From Granulicella sp. L60 (GTDB lineage: Bacteria > Acidobacteriota > Terriglobia > Terriglobales > Acidobacteriaceae), in contig NZ_LMUR01000020.1 of assembly GCF_009765825.1 (NCBI RefSeq), positions 491,500-555,499 of the forward strand: a DNA stretch of 64,000 bases, read 5' to 3'. Position numbers and translations under genes: made by a program. Of this stretch, positions 8,309 through 17,325 are shown in pieces; position 1 is the first letter of the stretch, and every line of letters begins with the position of its first letter. The notes under the pieces are model-generated. The model saw only the letters and a program-made list of their open reading frames with translations, was not told the DNA's origin and ran no database searches.

Positions 8309-9100
8309 TTAGTAGCCGGGTGCGGTGGTGGATGGTTCGGTGGCGTGGCCGGCCAGCTCGGCTACGATCTTGACGCTTGCGCTGGCTCCGATGCGTGAGG
8401 CTCCGGCGTGGAGCATGGTGGTGGCGTCGGCGAGGGAACGGATGCCGCCGGAGGCTTTGACGCCTGCGCGATGGCCGGCGACTCCGCGCAGCAGGCCGAT
8501 GTCGTCGGCGGTGGCTCCGCCGGTGGAGAAGCCGGTGCTGGTCTTGAGGAAGTCCGCTCCTGCAGAGAGGGCGAGTTCGGAGGCGCGGAGTTTTTCTTCG
8601 AAGGTGAGGAGGCAGGTCTCGAGGATGACTTTGACGATGGCGCCTTCGGCATGGGCGAGCTGGACGACGCCGTGGATGTCCTGGCGGATGGCCTCGTAGT
8701 CGGCTGTCTGGCCGGACTTCAGCAGGCCGATGTTGAGCACCATGTCGATGTCGTGGGCGCCGTGCTTGAGCATGTGGGCGGTCTCTTCGCGTTTGGAGGC
8801 GGAGAGCGTAGCGCCCAAGGGGAAGCCTATGACGACGCCGACGGGGACGCCTGTGCCCTGGAGGGCGGCGGCGGCGAGCGAGACCCAGGTGGGGTTGACC
8901 ATAGCGCAGGCGAAACGGTGCTCGGCGGCCTCATGGCAGAGCTGGAGGACCTGGTTGCGGGTCGCGTCGGGCTTCAGCAGGGTGTGGTCGAGGATCGCGG
9001 CGAGATTCTGCGGGGAGGAGAGGGTGTGGGCGGCGAATGCGGCGGCGTCGAAGTGCTCCGGGCCGTTGGGGAGTGGATCTGTGATCGACAGCGTGTTCAA
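8309..9100 (-). CDS. deoC: Deoxyribose-phosphate aldolase
   Basis: DeoC cleaves 2-deoxyribose-5-phosphate to glyceraldehyde-3-phosphate and acetaldehyde in deoxynucleoside catabolism. The 263-residue class I aldolase has the expected residues: HTLLKPDAT at about 39-47, DIDMVLNIG at 117-125, the Schiff-base Lys186 in DFLKTSTGFSTGGAT, and Lys215 in VKASGGI. The start is TTG at 9100, supported by AAGGAG eight bases upstream. The first 30 residues are an extension typical of longer DeoC versions. It stands alone, without deoA, deoB or deoD next to it. The 155 bases between it and the phosphatase gene downstream hold nothing recognisable. Confidence 0.93.
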   Translation of the reverse strand: MNTLSITDPLPNGPEHFDAAAFAAHTLSSPQNLAAILDHTLLKPDATRNQVLQLCHEAAEHRFACAMVNPTWVSLAAAALQGTGVPVGVVIGFPLGATLSASKREETAHMLKHGAHDIDMVLNIGLLKSGQTADYEAIRQDIHGVVQLAHAEGAIVKVILETCLLTFEEKLRASELALSAGADFLKTSTGFSTGGATADDIGLLRGVAGHRAGVKASGGIRSLADATTMLHAGASRIGASASVKIVAELAGHATEPSTTAPGY

Positions 9101-9335
9101 AAGAGTGCTCCTTCGGCGAGGGAGGGTGTTCGCGCCGGGTTCTTTCTATCATACGAGCGTTACGGCTGGCTTATTGGATCGAGTCGTTGTGACTATTTCG
9201 ACGTTTTTGAAAGTTGAGTTTGAGGTAGTTCGCGTATATGGCTGAAGTTGAAGTGCTTGTTCAACGCGTGTCGAGACGGTCTAAGAGTGGCAGCAGATTC
9301 ATTTGCAGCCGGATGCAGGCTGTGGAAGGGATGCC

Positions 9336-10937
9336 TCAGGCGTTTTGCGGGACGCGCACAGACTTTTGAGCCGTCTGCCAGGCGAGAGCCATGTCGTCGC
9401 GGAGAAAGTTCTGCAGTTGTTCGCCGGACTCCTTGTCGCGTGCCCGCAGGATGGCGCTGGGGTGAATGGTCGCCACGACCTGGCTGGCGTAGGGGCTTTC
9501 GAGCACCTTGCCGTGGTCGCGCATGAGGCCGAAGGTGCCGCCGAGCAGCGACTTGGAAGCAGACGCACCCAGGCAGAGGATGACGCGGGGCCGGACGGCG
9601 TCGATCTCGGCGAGCAGCCACGGACGGCAGGCGGTGATCTCGCTCATGCGCGGGTTCTGGTGGAGGCGCAGCTTGCCGCGCTGGACGAACTTGAAGTGCT
9701 TCACGGCGTTGGTGACGAAGACCTTGGTGCGGTCGATGCCGAGCTCCTCGAAGATGCTGTCGAGCAGCTTTCCTGCAGGTCCAACGAAGGGTTTGCCCTG
9801 CAGGTCCTCTTGATCGCCGGGCTGCTCGCCTACGAGCATGAGCGTCGCCTTGGATGCACCGGTGCCAGGGACGACTTGCGTCGCGTGGAGGTACAGATCG
9901 CAGCCTTTGCAGGAGGGAAGCGCGGCCCGCAGCACGGGGAGTGTGTGTTCGGGTGGGACGAAGGGTTGGGCAGAGGACTTCTGTTGCTGGCTGGTGACCA
10001 TGGCGGTGACTCGGGTCTGTGATTTTGTGATGAGTTCGGGCAGCAGGGAGATCTCGGGAAGATTCTTCCAGTAACGGACAGGCATCTCGCTGCGCATCAT
10101 ATCCGGATTGAGGCGTGCGGGGTTGTAGATGCTGGCGTAGTAGGAGCGCCAGAGGTCTTCGAGTTCGTCTTCGGCTGGAGCGGACTCGCGGGGAAGGCCG
10201 GGGGCGAAGGTGAGCTGTTTGGCGGTCGGATCCCAGGAGACGGAGGCGTCCGGGGTGAGGATGCTCCAGCGCATGATGCTGAAGCGCTCGGCGAAGAAGG
10301 GTGCGGCGAGGGGAAGGATGCGGTGGTCGGGTTGATACCACGCGATGAAATGCTCGCAGTCGTCTATGGTGGCGTCGTTGGTGGAATTCGGCTCGCAGGG
10401 CTCGAGGTCGGTCTTGACGGTGCCGAAGGGTGTCGTGGTCTCGAGGACGAGGTGATGCGTGGGCGGATCGGTCTGGATGGGGACGAGCTCGTCGATTACG
10501 ACGGGACGTTCGCTGAGGATGGGAGAGTGGGGCTGGTCGAGCACCTTGCGGAAGCGCACGAAGGCGTGCATCTTGTGAAGGTCGCGCTGGACTTGCGACT
10601 CGAGGCGAAGAAGCTCGGAGATGTCAGGATCCGTCTCGATCTTGAGTAGATTGCGGCTCATCTGAAGGCGGTAGAGGACGCGATAGAGGAGGTTCCAGCG
10701 TTGCGGGTCGCGGTGGACGGCGGCGAACTTCGCGGTCTCGAGGAAGGCGCGAGAGGTATGGGGATCGGAGATTGGCTCGCCGGTGGGAAGCTCGGATGAC
10801 TCTAGCGTTAGCTCCAGCGTGTTTGGAGCGGTGGCATCCTGGAGGTCGAGGTCTTCGGGGCGATAGCCGGCGTGAAGGGCCTCGCGAGCGGCTTCACGCC
10901 AGGCATCGAAGTCGGGTTCGAGGAGGATGCGTTTCAT
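9336..10937 (-). CDS. DUF4130 / UdgX-type uracil-DNA glycosylase fusion (TIGR03915-UDG)
   Basis: The 533-residue protein has two parts. Residues about 1-290 match the DUF4130 (TIGR03915) DNA-metabolism family. Residues about 325-533 are a family 4-like uracil-DNA glycosylase fold with an iron-sulfur CKGC pair, the motif GEQPGDQEDLQGKPFVGPAGKLLD, and a KLRLHQNP loop. His426 in that loop matches the histidine by which UdgX becomes covalently linked to uracil-DNA after excision. It probably acts in uracil repair or capture. Its ATG directly abuts the stop of the radical SAM gene (TAGATG), so the two are translationally coupled. The 235 bases downstream to deoC hold nothing recognisable. Confidence 0.88.
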   Translation of the reverse strand: MKRILLEPDFDAWREAAREALHAGYRPEDLDLQDATAPNTLELTLESSELPTGEPISDPHTSRAFLETAKFAAVHRDPQRWNLLYRVLYRLQMSRNLLKIETDPDISELLRLESQVQRDLHKMHAFVRFRKVLDQPHSPILSERPVVIDELVPIQTDPPTHHLVLETTTPFGTVKTDLEPCEPNSTNDATIDDCEHFIAWYQPDHRILPLAAPFFAERFSIMRWSILTPDASVSWDPTAKQLTFAPGLPRESAPAEDELEDLWRSYYASIYNPARLNPDMMRSEMPVRYWKNLPEISLLPELITKSQTRVTAMVTSQQQKSSAQPFVPPEHTLPVLRAALPSCKGCDLYLHATQVVPGTGASKATLMLVGEQPGDQEDLQGKPFVGPAGKLLDSIFEELGIDRTKVFVTNAVKHFKFVQRGKLRLHQNPRMSEITACRPWLLAEIDAVRPRVILCLGASASKSLLGGTFGLMRDHGKVLESPYASQVVATIHPSAILRARDKESGEQLQNFLRDDMALAWQTAQKSVRVPQNA

Positions 10938-12170
10938 CTAGAGTGAGCCGGTAAGCGCGCTGATGGGGGCGAAGAGGTCAAGTTGTGTGTTGGACGCTGA
11001 CGCAGTGGCGGGAGTTGTGAGCGACGGAAGATGATCGCCCGTGATGAGGTAGGGAAGTACGCTCTTGGTGCGGACGTGAAGCTTTCGCAAATCTTCGAGC
11101 AGAAGGCGGTGGTACCTGCGGATGCTGAGGATGCGTTCGACGTTCTGGTAGCCGATGCCGGGGACGCGCAGGAGCGATTCGCGTGGCGCGGCGTTGACGT
11201 CGACGGGGAAGAACTCCGGGTGTGCTTCGGCCCAGGTGGTCTTAGGGTCCTGCGTGAGCGAGAGGTCGGGTGCATCGTCGCTGGTGAGCTCGTCTGCACG
11301 GAAGCCGTAGTAGCGCATGAGCCAGTCCGACTGGTAGAGCCGGTGCTCGCGCATCATCGGCGAGGCCTTTAGTGGAAGGCGTGCGTCGGCGGCAGGGTAG
11401 GGGCTGAAGCCGGTGTAGTAGATGCGTCGAAGTTTGTACTGGCCGTAGAGATGGGTGGCGGTTGAGAGGATCTGGCGGTCGCTCGCTGGAGTTGCTCCAA
11501 CGACCATCTGGGTGGACTGGCCGGCTGCGGCGAACTTAGGGGCTGTGCGAGTCTTGCGACGATCTTCGTCGGCTTCGTCCTTGCGCACGGCAATCTGGCT
11601 CATAGTCGATTCGATGATGGCTGACTTCTTCTCCGGGGCAAGCTGGACGAGGTCCTGCTGGGTGGGAAGCTCGATGTTAGCGCTGAGGCGGTCGGCGTAG
11701 AGGCCGGCTTCCTTGATGAGCAGTTCGCTTGCACCTGGGATGGCTTTGAGGTGAATGTAGCCGCCGAAGTGGTGGACGGTGCGCAGCGTCTTGGCGACCC
11801 GGATGAGCTGCTCCATGGTGTAGTCCGGCGACTGGATGATGCCGGACGAGAGGAACAGGCCCTCGATGTAGTTGCGCTTGTAGAAGTCGAGCGTTAGGTT
11901 GGCGACCTCTTCCGGAGTGAAGCGTGCGCGCTGGATGTCGGAGGAGACGCGATTCACGCAGAAGACGCAGTCGTAGGTGCAGAAGTTCGTGAGCAGGATC
12001 TTGAGCAGGGAGACGCAGCGTCCGTCGGGCGTGTAGCTGTGGCAGATCCCCATGCCGTCGGAGTGGCCGATGCCCTGGCCGTTGCCGCTGCGCTTTGCGC
12101 CGGAGGAGGCGCAGGACGCGTCGTACTTGGCGGCGTCGGCGAGGATCTCGAGTTTTTGCTGGACGTTCAT
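10938..12170 (-). CDS. Putative DNA modification/repair radical SAM protein (UDG-linked, TIGR03916)
   Basis: This 410-residue protein matches the radical SAM family defined by linkage to the uracil-glycosylase partner downstream. The radical SAM cluster motif CxxxCxxC is at Cys64, Cys68 and Cys71 (CTYDCVFC). Further cysteines at 20, 43 and 52 precede it. The barrel contains EGLFLSSGI. The C terminus carries a helix-hairpin-helix unit (VDVNAAPRESLLRVPGIG) typical of DNA binding. Substrate and reaction are unknown; family context suggests modification or repair of a DNA base. It begins the two-gene operon, 120 bases from the divergent monooxygenase gene. Confidence 0.88.
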   Translation of the reverse strand: MNVQQKLEILADAAKYDASCASSGAKRSGNGQGIGHSDGMGICHSYTPDGRCVSLLKILLTNFCTYDCVFCVNRVSSDIQRARFTPEEVANLTLDFYKRNYIEGLFLSSGIIQSPDYTMEQLIRVAKTLRTVHHFGGYIHLKAIPGASELLIKEAGLYADRLSANIELPTQQDLVQLAPEKKSAIIESTMSQIAVRKDEADEDRRKTRTAPKFAAAGQSTQMVVGATPASDRQILSTATHLYGQYKLRRIYYTGFSPYPAADARLPLKASPMMREHRLYQSDWLMRYYGFRADELTSDDAPDLSLTQDPKTTWAEAHPEFFPVDVNAAPRESLLRVPGIGYQNVERILSIRRYHRLLLEDLRKLHVRTKSVLPYLITGDHLPSLTTPATASASNTQLDLFAPISALTGSL

Positions 12171-12290
12171 GCTTAAGTTGAGTGAGTCGTCTTCTTGTCT
12201 GTAAGTAAGATGCGTTGATTGTAGCGAAGAAAAGGTGAAAGCAAAACTGCGGAGTTTGGGTCGATTTCAGCGGGTGAACATCTATCTGAT

Positions 12291-13325
12291 ATGAGCGTAG
12301 ATGTGATGAAAGGGAAGTTGCGGCTGTCGGTGTTGGATCAGTCTCCGGTGCCGGAGGGCAGTACGCCGGGCCAGGCTTTGCAGAACTCGATTGAGCTGGC
12401 GCGGCTGGTGGATCGGCTTGGCTACAACCGGTTTTGGATGTCGGAGCACCATGCGATGGATACGCTGGCGTGTACGGCGCCGGAGGTGATGCTGGCCAGG
12501 ATTGGCGCTGAGACAAAGCGGATTCGGATCGGATCGGGTGGGATCATGCTGCCGCACTACACCTCGCTGAAGGTGGCGGAGTGCTTTCGCATGCTGCATG
12601 CGCTCTATCCGGGGCGGGTGGATCTCGGGATCGGACGTGCGCCCGGCGGTGGGCCGATTGAGGCGCTGGCGTTGAAGCGCGATCGTAAGACGAAGATGAT
12701 CGACGACTTTCCTGAACAGGTAAGCGAGCTGCTGGCGTTCCTCGGACACGAGTTTCCGGTAGGACATCCGTTTGAGAAGATCAAGGTCTCGCCCGAGATG
12801 CCGGGCGCGCCGGATGTGTGGATGCTGGGGTCGAGCATGTGGAGCTCGGCGGCGGCGGTGGAGTTTGGTCTGCCGTATTCGTTCGCGCACTTCTTCAGCC
12901 CGGTACATACGCGCGCTGCAATCGAGACCTATCGCCGCAGCTTCCGAGGCGGTGCTTATCGCAGTGAGGCGGAGGCTACAGTGGCGGTCGGCGTGGTGTG
13001 CGCGGAGACCGATGAAGAGGCGGAGTTCCTCTTCTCCAGCGTGCGTCTGTTGCAGCGGCGCATTCGACAGGGAGACCGGCGGCCGGTGGCGTCGCCTGAG
13101 AGCGCAACGCGGGAGTTGAAGCTGCTCGGCGATGTGCAGATGGAAGAGGGTGAGTGGCCGCGCTACTTCGTTGGCACTCCGGCGAAGGTGAAGGCGGAGT
13201 TAGAGCAGATGGCCAACGAGCTTGAAATCAAAGAGCTGATTGTCAATTCAATTGTGTGGGAGCAGTCCAAGCGGCTCCGGAGCTACGAGCTGCTTGCAGA
13301 TGCGTTCGAGCTTGGTACCTACTGA
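12291..13325 (+). CDS. LLM-class flavin-dependent oxidoreductase (luciferase-like monooxygenase)
   Basis: The 344-residue protein fits the bacterial luciferase-like TIM-barrel family, which uses reduced FMN or F420 to oxygenate or oxidise small substrates. Typical signatures are LSVLDQSPVPEGSTP near the N terminus, RFWMSEHHAMDTLACTAPEV, RIGSGGIMLPHY, and PGRVDLGIGRAPGG. It resembles the group 1 / YwcH-like subfamily. The ATG at 12291 is used; a second ATG five codons later is equally near the first conserved strand. No flavin reductase gene is adjacent. The substrate cannot be assigned. Confidence 0.88.
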   Translation: MSVDVMKGKLRLSVLDQSPVPEGSTPGQALQNSIELARLVDRLGYNRFWMSEHHAMDTLACTAPEVMLARIGAETKRIRIGSGGIMLPHYTSLKVAECFRMLHALYPGRVDLGIGRAPGGGPIEALALKRDRKTKMIDDFPEQVSELLAFLGHEFPVGHPFEKIKVSPEMPGAPDVWMLGSSMWSSAAAVEFGLPYSFAHFFSPVHTRAAIETYRRSFRGGAYRSEAEATVAVGVVCAETDEEAEFLFSSVRLLQRRIRQGDRRPVASPESATRELKLLGDVQMEEGEWPRYFVGTPAKVKAELEQMANELEIKELIVNSIVWEQSKRLRSYELLADAFELGTY

Positions 13326-13392
13326 GCACTCAAGCTGAAGTCTGTGGCAGAAAACAGGTTTGATGCTAAAGTTTTGCGTGAGGAGCGATGCG

Positions 13393-13998
13393 ATGAATCC
13401 AGCACCGGGGAGCATCGATCAGCATCAGGCGCAGCTAACGGTACATCTGGCCGAGTACTCCGCACTGCGCAGCGAGATTACGAACTTTCAGTCGATCGAG
13501 CATCAGTCGCTCTCCTTCGCCATCGCGGCGATCACCGGGTTGATTGCTCTCATCGTCACAGCACAGCTGGGCAAAGATCCTATCGCGATCCATGCTTATA
13601 TGGAGCGCCCCGAGATTCTTCTGGCGGGGCCACCGTTTCTCTTGCTGGGATTCTTATTTGCCTATGCGCAGATCCGCATCATCCAGGTTGCGAGCTATCT
13701 GCACCAGGATCTCTGCCCAAAGATTGCGAAGTTGAGCGGTGGCCAGACGATGGGATGGGAGTCGCATCGCCGCAAGAAGATGTGGCGTGGAGCCCATCTC
13801 TGCGCCGAACTCTTCTCCGGCTCGCGCTGGCTGCTCTTCGTCTGGCCGATTGTGCCGCTCTTTCGGGACGCGGCATGGAAGCAGACGCTCTACCCGACGA
13901 CGCAATGGATCCTTCCCGCTGAACAGGCGGCGTTCGTCGCGTTATGCGTGCTGGGATTTTATTGCTGGCTGTGGCTGCCGCGCCGTGTGGTCTCGTAG
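13393..13998 (+). CDS. Hypothetical membrane protein with three predicted membrane segments
   Basis: A GAGGAG ribosome site about seven bases upstream favours the ATG at 13393 over the earlier TTG at 13360, giving 201 residues. The N-terminal 40 residues are hydrophilic and helical (HQAQLTVHLAEYSALRSEI). Two hydrophobic segments follow (LSFAIAAITGLIALIVTA and ILLAGPPFLLLGFLFAYA), and a third lies near the C terminus (AFVALCVLGFYCWLWL). This resembles small bacterial membrane proteins with a leading coiled coil, but I do not recognise a named family. It is convergent with hpt. Confidence 0.7.
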   Translation: MNPAPGSIDQHQAQLTVHLAEYSALRSEITNFQSIEHQSLSFAIAAITGLIALIVTAQLGKDPIAIHAYMERPEILLAGPPFLLLGFLFAYAQIRIIQVASYLHQDLCPKIAKLSGGQTMGWESHRRKKMWRGAHLCAELFSGSRWLLFVWPIVPLFRDAAWKQTLYPTTQWILPAEQAAFVALCVLGFYCWLWLPRRVVS

Positions 13999-14025
13999 TT
14001 CCATCGCACAGGCTGCGGCACGAGT

Positions 14026-14604
14026 TCAGTGGCCGGCGACCTCAGCAGGGAAGATGCGGATGTCGTCCACGCCGCGGTAGCGTTCTGCGTAGTCCATGCC
14101 GTAGCCGATGACGAACTGGTTGGGAATCTTGAAGGCTACATAGTCGGCCTCGATAGGAACGAGGCGGCGTTCGGGCTTGTCGAGGCAGGTTGCGATCTTC
14201 AACGATGCGGGCTTGTGCTGAAGCATGAGGCCGCGCAGATAGCTGAGCGTAAGGCCGGTGTCGAGGATGTCTTCGACGAGGATTACGTGCTTGCCCTCGA
14301 TGGGATTGTCGATGTCCTTGATGAGCTTCACCGCTCCGGAGGAGACCTGAGCGCGGCCGTAGCTGGAGACGGCGACGAAGTCGAAGGTGTTGTCCACTTC
14401 AATCGCGCGGGCGAGGTCGGCGAGAAAGATCGCCGCGCCTTTGAGGACGCCGATCAGCACGATGGACTTGCCTTGATAGTCGGCCGTGATCTGCGCTCCG
14501 ATCTCGCGGGTGCGGTCGGCGATCTGTTGCCGGGTGAAGAGAATCTCCATGGTGGAGGCGGGCGGAAAGACGGGCGTGCTGGAGGGCGGCGTACTTGAGG
14601 ACAT
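14026..14604 (-). CDS. hpt: Hypoxanthine phosphoribosyltransferase
   Basis: Hpt salvages hypoxanthine and guanine by transfer to PRPP, making IMP and GMP in the cytoplasm. The PRPP-binding motif HVILVEDILDTGLTLSYL is clear, along with LIGVLKGAAIFLADL and DFVAVSSYG. The longest form has 192 residues. The internal ATG at 14550 (MEILFTRQQIADRT) gives a 174-residue protein closer to the family's usual N terminus, because the first 18 residues are only Ser/Pro-rich. Neither start has a good ribosome site. Nearest neighbours are unrelated: a convergent membrane protein and divergent lgt. Confidence 0.93.
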   Translation of the reverse strand: MSSSTPPSSTPVFPPASTMEILFTRQQIADRTREIGAQITADYQGKSIVLIGVLKGAAIFLADLARAIEVDNTFDFVAVSSYGRAQVSSGAVKLIKDIDNPIEGKHVILVEDILDTGLTLSYLRGLMLQHKPASLKIATCLDKPERRLVPIEADYVAFKIPNQFVIGYGMDYAERYRGVDDIRIFPAEVAGH

Positions 14605-14670
14605 AAACGACAGCGTAGCGCGAATAGGGGGCTGAGGGAAAGGTCGCTATACTTTAAAAGAGCGAGGACT

Positions 14671-15519
14671 ATGTTTCCCTATATCGATTTTGGCCCGGTT
14701 CACCTGGGTACGTTTGGATTATTGCTTTGGCTGGCTGCGGTTGCGGCAACGGTGGCGCTGCATAGGAACTTTGTGCGCAACGGCGTGGACGCGGATGCGC
14801 TGAGCGTGGTGGCATTTGTGGTGATCGCAGGCGTGCTCGGGGCGAAGACTTGGCACGAGCTTCAGAATCCTGCGGATATGTTTTATGCTCTGAAGCATAT
14901 CGGAGCTCCGGGCTGGCATCGTCCGCTCGCGGTGGCGATGGACTTTCTGCACTGGTTCCAAGCGGGGTTTGCATGGTTTGGCGGCATGCTCGCCGGTATT
15001 GCGATGCTGATGTGGCAGGGACGTCAGGCGCGGCCGGGCGGTTTGACGGGATGGCGCGCCGCGGTGAGAATGCTGGATCTCGCGGCTCCGGCGGCGGCTA
15101 TCGGCTACGGCGTCGGACGGATTGGCTGCCTGACCTCGGGCGATGGAGACTACGGCATCAACACCACCCTGCCTTGGGGCGTCCACATGGCGAAGAACGC
15201 GCTTGTGCCGCCGACTCCGCCTGACGCTCTGGTGCAGCCCACGCCTGTGTATGAACTGCTGTTCTCCCTCGCGCTGGCGTGGCTGTTGTGGAGGCTCGGG
15301 CGCAAGTCGCGACCGCTCGGATGGCTGACCGGACTCTACCTTGTACTGAGCGGCTTAGGGCGATTTCTGGTGGAGTTCGTACGAATCAACCCACGGCTCT
15401 ACTGGGGTATGAGCAACGCGCAGGTCGCGGCGCTGGGATCCATCGTGGTCGGTTTGCTTGTGATGGTGGTGACGCGGAAGGGAACTGTAGTCTCGGCGCC
15501 GGTGGGGGTGAGTTCGTAG
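14671..15519 (+). CDS. lgt: Prolipoprotein diacylglyceryl transferase
   Basis: Lgt transfers diacylglycerol from phosphatidylglycerol to the lipobox cysteine of prolipoproteins in the inner membrane. This 282-residue protein has the multi-segment hydrophobic profile, the early GPVHLGTFGLLLWLA segment, and the characteristic GYGVGRIGCLTSGDGDYG loop holding the conserved Arg. That loop differs from the classical GRxGNFxNxE signature but fits a common bacterial variant. The C-terminal segment LSGLGRFLVEFVRIN is conserved. Its presence agrees with lspA and a lipobox protein elsewhere in the window. The stop codon is inside the hairpin at 15507-15540. Confidence 0.92.
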   Translation: MFPYIDFGPVHLGTFGLLLWLAAVAATVALHRNFVRNGVDADALSVVAFVVIAGVLGAKTWHELQNPADMFYALKHIGAPGWHRPLAVAMDFLHWFQAGFAWFGGMLAGIAMLMWQGRQARPGGLTGWRAAVRMLDLAAPAAAIGYGVGRIGCLTSGDGDYGINTTLPWGVHMAKNALVPPTPPDALVQPTPVYELLFSLALAWLLWRLGRKSRPLGWLTGLYLVLSGLGRFLVEFVRINPRLYWGMSNAQVAALGSIVVGLLVMVVTRKGTVVSAPVGVSS

Positions 15520-15540
15520 AGGAGACTCTGCGAACTCACC
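15507..15540. terminator. Long two-way hairpin between convergent lgt and aqpZ
   Basis: The left arm, 15507-15521, and right arm, 15526-15540, form a fifteen-base-pair stem with one T-G wobble and a GAGA tetraloop. The lgt stop codon (15517-15519) sits in the left arm. No T-run follows on either strand. It resembles the GT9/aroA hairpin in embedding the last codons of the upstream gene. Confidence 0.65.
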
Positions 15541-15559
15541 GATAGATTTCTGACGGATG

Positions 15560-16294
15560 TTATGGACGGTCGCGCGCCATCTCTTCGCGGATGGGCGGCT
15601 GCGGCGCGGAGAAGAAGGCCGTTGAGATGAGGCCGCCAATAACGGCGCCGAGGATCGGTGCGACCCAGAAGAGCCAGAGTTGACTTAGTGCCCATCCGCC
15701 GACGAAGATCGCGGGGCCTGTGCTGCGGGCCGGGTTAACCGAGGTGTTCGTGACCGGAATGCTGATGAGGTGAATTAGCGTAAGGCAGAGTCCGATTGCG
15801 ATAGGGGCAAAGCCTTTGGGAGCGCGCTCGTCGGTGGAACCGAGGATCACCAGAAGGAAGAAGGCAGTGAGAACGACCTCGGCCACGAAGCAGGCCAGCA
15901 GAGAGTAGTCACCTGGAGAGTGGTCGGCGTAGCCGTTCGACGCGAATCCGCCCGCGAGTGAAAATCCAGGCTTGCCGCTGGCGATCATATAGAGAACACC
16001 CGATCCGGCGATGGCTCCCAGAACCTGCGCGATGATATAGGGCAGAAGCTCGGAGGCGGGAAAGCGCTTGGCCGTGAAGAGGCCGATGGAGACAGCCGGG
16101 TTGAGATGGCAGCCAGAGACGTGGCCGATTGCAAATGCCATGGTGAGGACGGTAAGTCCGAAGGCCAGGGCGACGCCCACAAAGCCAATGCCAAGGCCAG
16201 GGAACGCCGCTGCGAGGACGGCGCTGCCGCAGCCGCCGAAGACCAGCCAGAACGTGCCGAAGAACTCAGCGGTAACGCGTTTCGAAAGATGCAT
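15560..16294 (-). CDS. aqpZ: Aquaporin Z-type water channel
   Basis: The 244-residue inner-membrane protein has both halves of the MIP fold. The first NPA box is in CHLNPAVSIGL and the second in VNPARSTGPAIF, the arginine after the second box being the selectivity-filter Arg. Six membrane segments can be drawn. The spacer and the histidine-bearing segment before the second box are more like water-selective AqpZ than glycerol facilitators. The C terminus is short and charged (IREEMARDRP). The 227 bases upstream, to the SprT-like gene, hold nothing recognisable. Confidence 0.93.
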   Translation of the reverse strand: MHLSKRVTAEFFGTFWLVFGGCGSAVLAAAFPGLGIGFVGVALAFGLTVLTMAFAIGHVSGCHLNPAVSIGLFTAKRFPASELLPYIIAQVLGAIAGSGVLYMIASGKPGFSLAGGFASNGYADHSPGDYSLLACFVAEVVLTAFFLLVILGSTDERAPKGFAPIAIGLCLTLIHLISIPVTNTSVNPARSTGPAIFVGGWALSQLWLFWVAPILGAVIGGLISTAFFSAPQPPIREEMARDRP

Positions 16295-16521
16295 GTGTGA
16301 TTACCTGCGCTTTCCCATGAATTATTTTCGCTAATGGAGAAGAAAGACTGGAGTGCGAGAGCCCGTGCATCTGGTGTAATTGGCGACAGGCGACCGAAGA
16401 AGCTGAACGTTACGCCGCGCTTCGATGGCCGCAAAGACGGTGATTTTGCGTAGCGGAATCGTAGCACGGCACATCGCGCCTGCGCGTGAAATCTTAGCCA
16501 TCTGAATTGAAAGGGAAGGAT

Positions 16522-17325
16522 TTACAGGCGTTTCAGGTATGCCTTCGCGGCTTCGAGCTCGGGAAAGAGACGCTCCTCGGCTTGAAACTCGCGGGAGTGG
16601 ACGCATCGGCGCCCGGCCTTCACACGGACGGGATGCTTGAGGTGCAGCATCTCGTGGTACAGCAGATACTCGATGGCGCAGCGTGGCGTGTCCGGCCGAT
16701 CGAAGACGCGGCTGACGACGATGGTGTTGTGCGCCGCGTCATAGTGGCCCAGCATGCGGCGTGCGTGGTGCGCGCTCCAGGTCAGCGTCGGGCGTCCGAG
16801 CAGGCCGTTAAAAAAGCGTGTGTTCAAGGCCTCGAAGACCTCGTTCAGGTCGTAGTGATGACCAGTCGGCGTGGAGAGACGCTTGCGCCCACGCGTCTGA
16901 CGAATGTGCTCGGCCTGGCGGGAGACGGCCTCTGAGGAGACGTGTCGACGATAGCGGTCCGCATGGGTGGGCGAGATTGGCTTCTTATAAAGCTTTGCCA
17001 GCAGGATATGAGCGATCGCGTGATGCACAGTCTCAGGCGCCGGTTCTAGCAGATCCGACAGACGGACGTGCAGCCTGCCCTCGCGCAGTCGAATGGTCGT
17101 GTTCAGGGAGGTGAATCGGCGAAAGCGAATGTCAAGCGGAGGGATGGGCGCACGAGGCCGCAGCTCGCGGTACTCCTCCTCGAAGATGGCGATGAGCGAT
17201 GTGGGTGCGGGCAACTTCGCTGCTCGGGGTTTCCTGACTACAAGCGGACGACGAGGCGCGGCGACGGGCGCGGGTACGTGGTCGAAGAGGGTCGGATGCT
17301 GCTGGGCCGGCGAAAACAGCTGCAA
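16522..17325 (-). CDS. SprT-like / M48-type zinc metalloprotein
   Basis: The 267-residue protein has a zinc-peptidase motif HEMLHLKHP, with a third ligand candidate in the downstream CVHSREF segment. The preceding FFNGLLGRPTLTWSAHHARRMLGHYD matches the SprT-like arrangement. The first 60 residues are basic and proline-rich, without a signal peptide. SprT-like proteins include DNA-protein crosslink proteases, but bacterial copies are largely uncharacterised, so the role is open. The gene lies between two unrelated secreted or membrane protein genes, and about 150 bases upstream hold no recognisable feature. Confidence 0.8.
   Translation of the reverse strand: MQLFSPAQQHPTLFDHVPAPVAAPRRPLVVRKPRAAKLPAPTSLIAIFEEEYRELRPRAPIPPLDIRFRRFTSLNTTIRLREGRLHVRLSDLLEPAPETVHHAIAHILLAKLYKKPISPTHADRYRRHVSSEAVSRQAEHIRQTRGRKRLSTPTGHHYDLNEVFEALNTRFFNGLLGRPTLTWSAHHARRMLGHYDAAHNTIVVSRVFDRPDTPRCAIEYLLYHEMLHLKHPVRVKAGRRCVHSREFQAEERLFPELEAAKAYLKRL

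Noticed and set aside
9193..10341. Long minus-strand frame overlapping the UdgX fusion
   Set aside because: Arg/Pro/His-rich out-of-frame translation; the fusion gene in the other frame has clear motifs.
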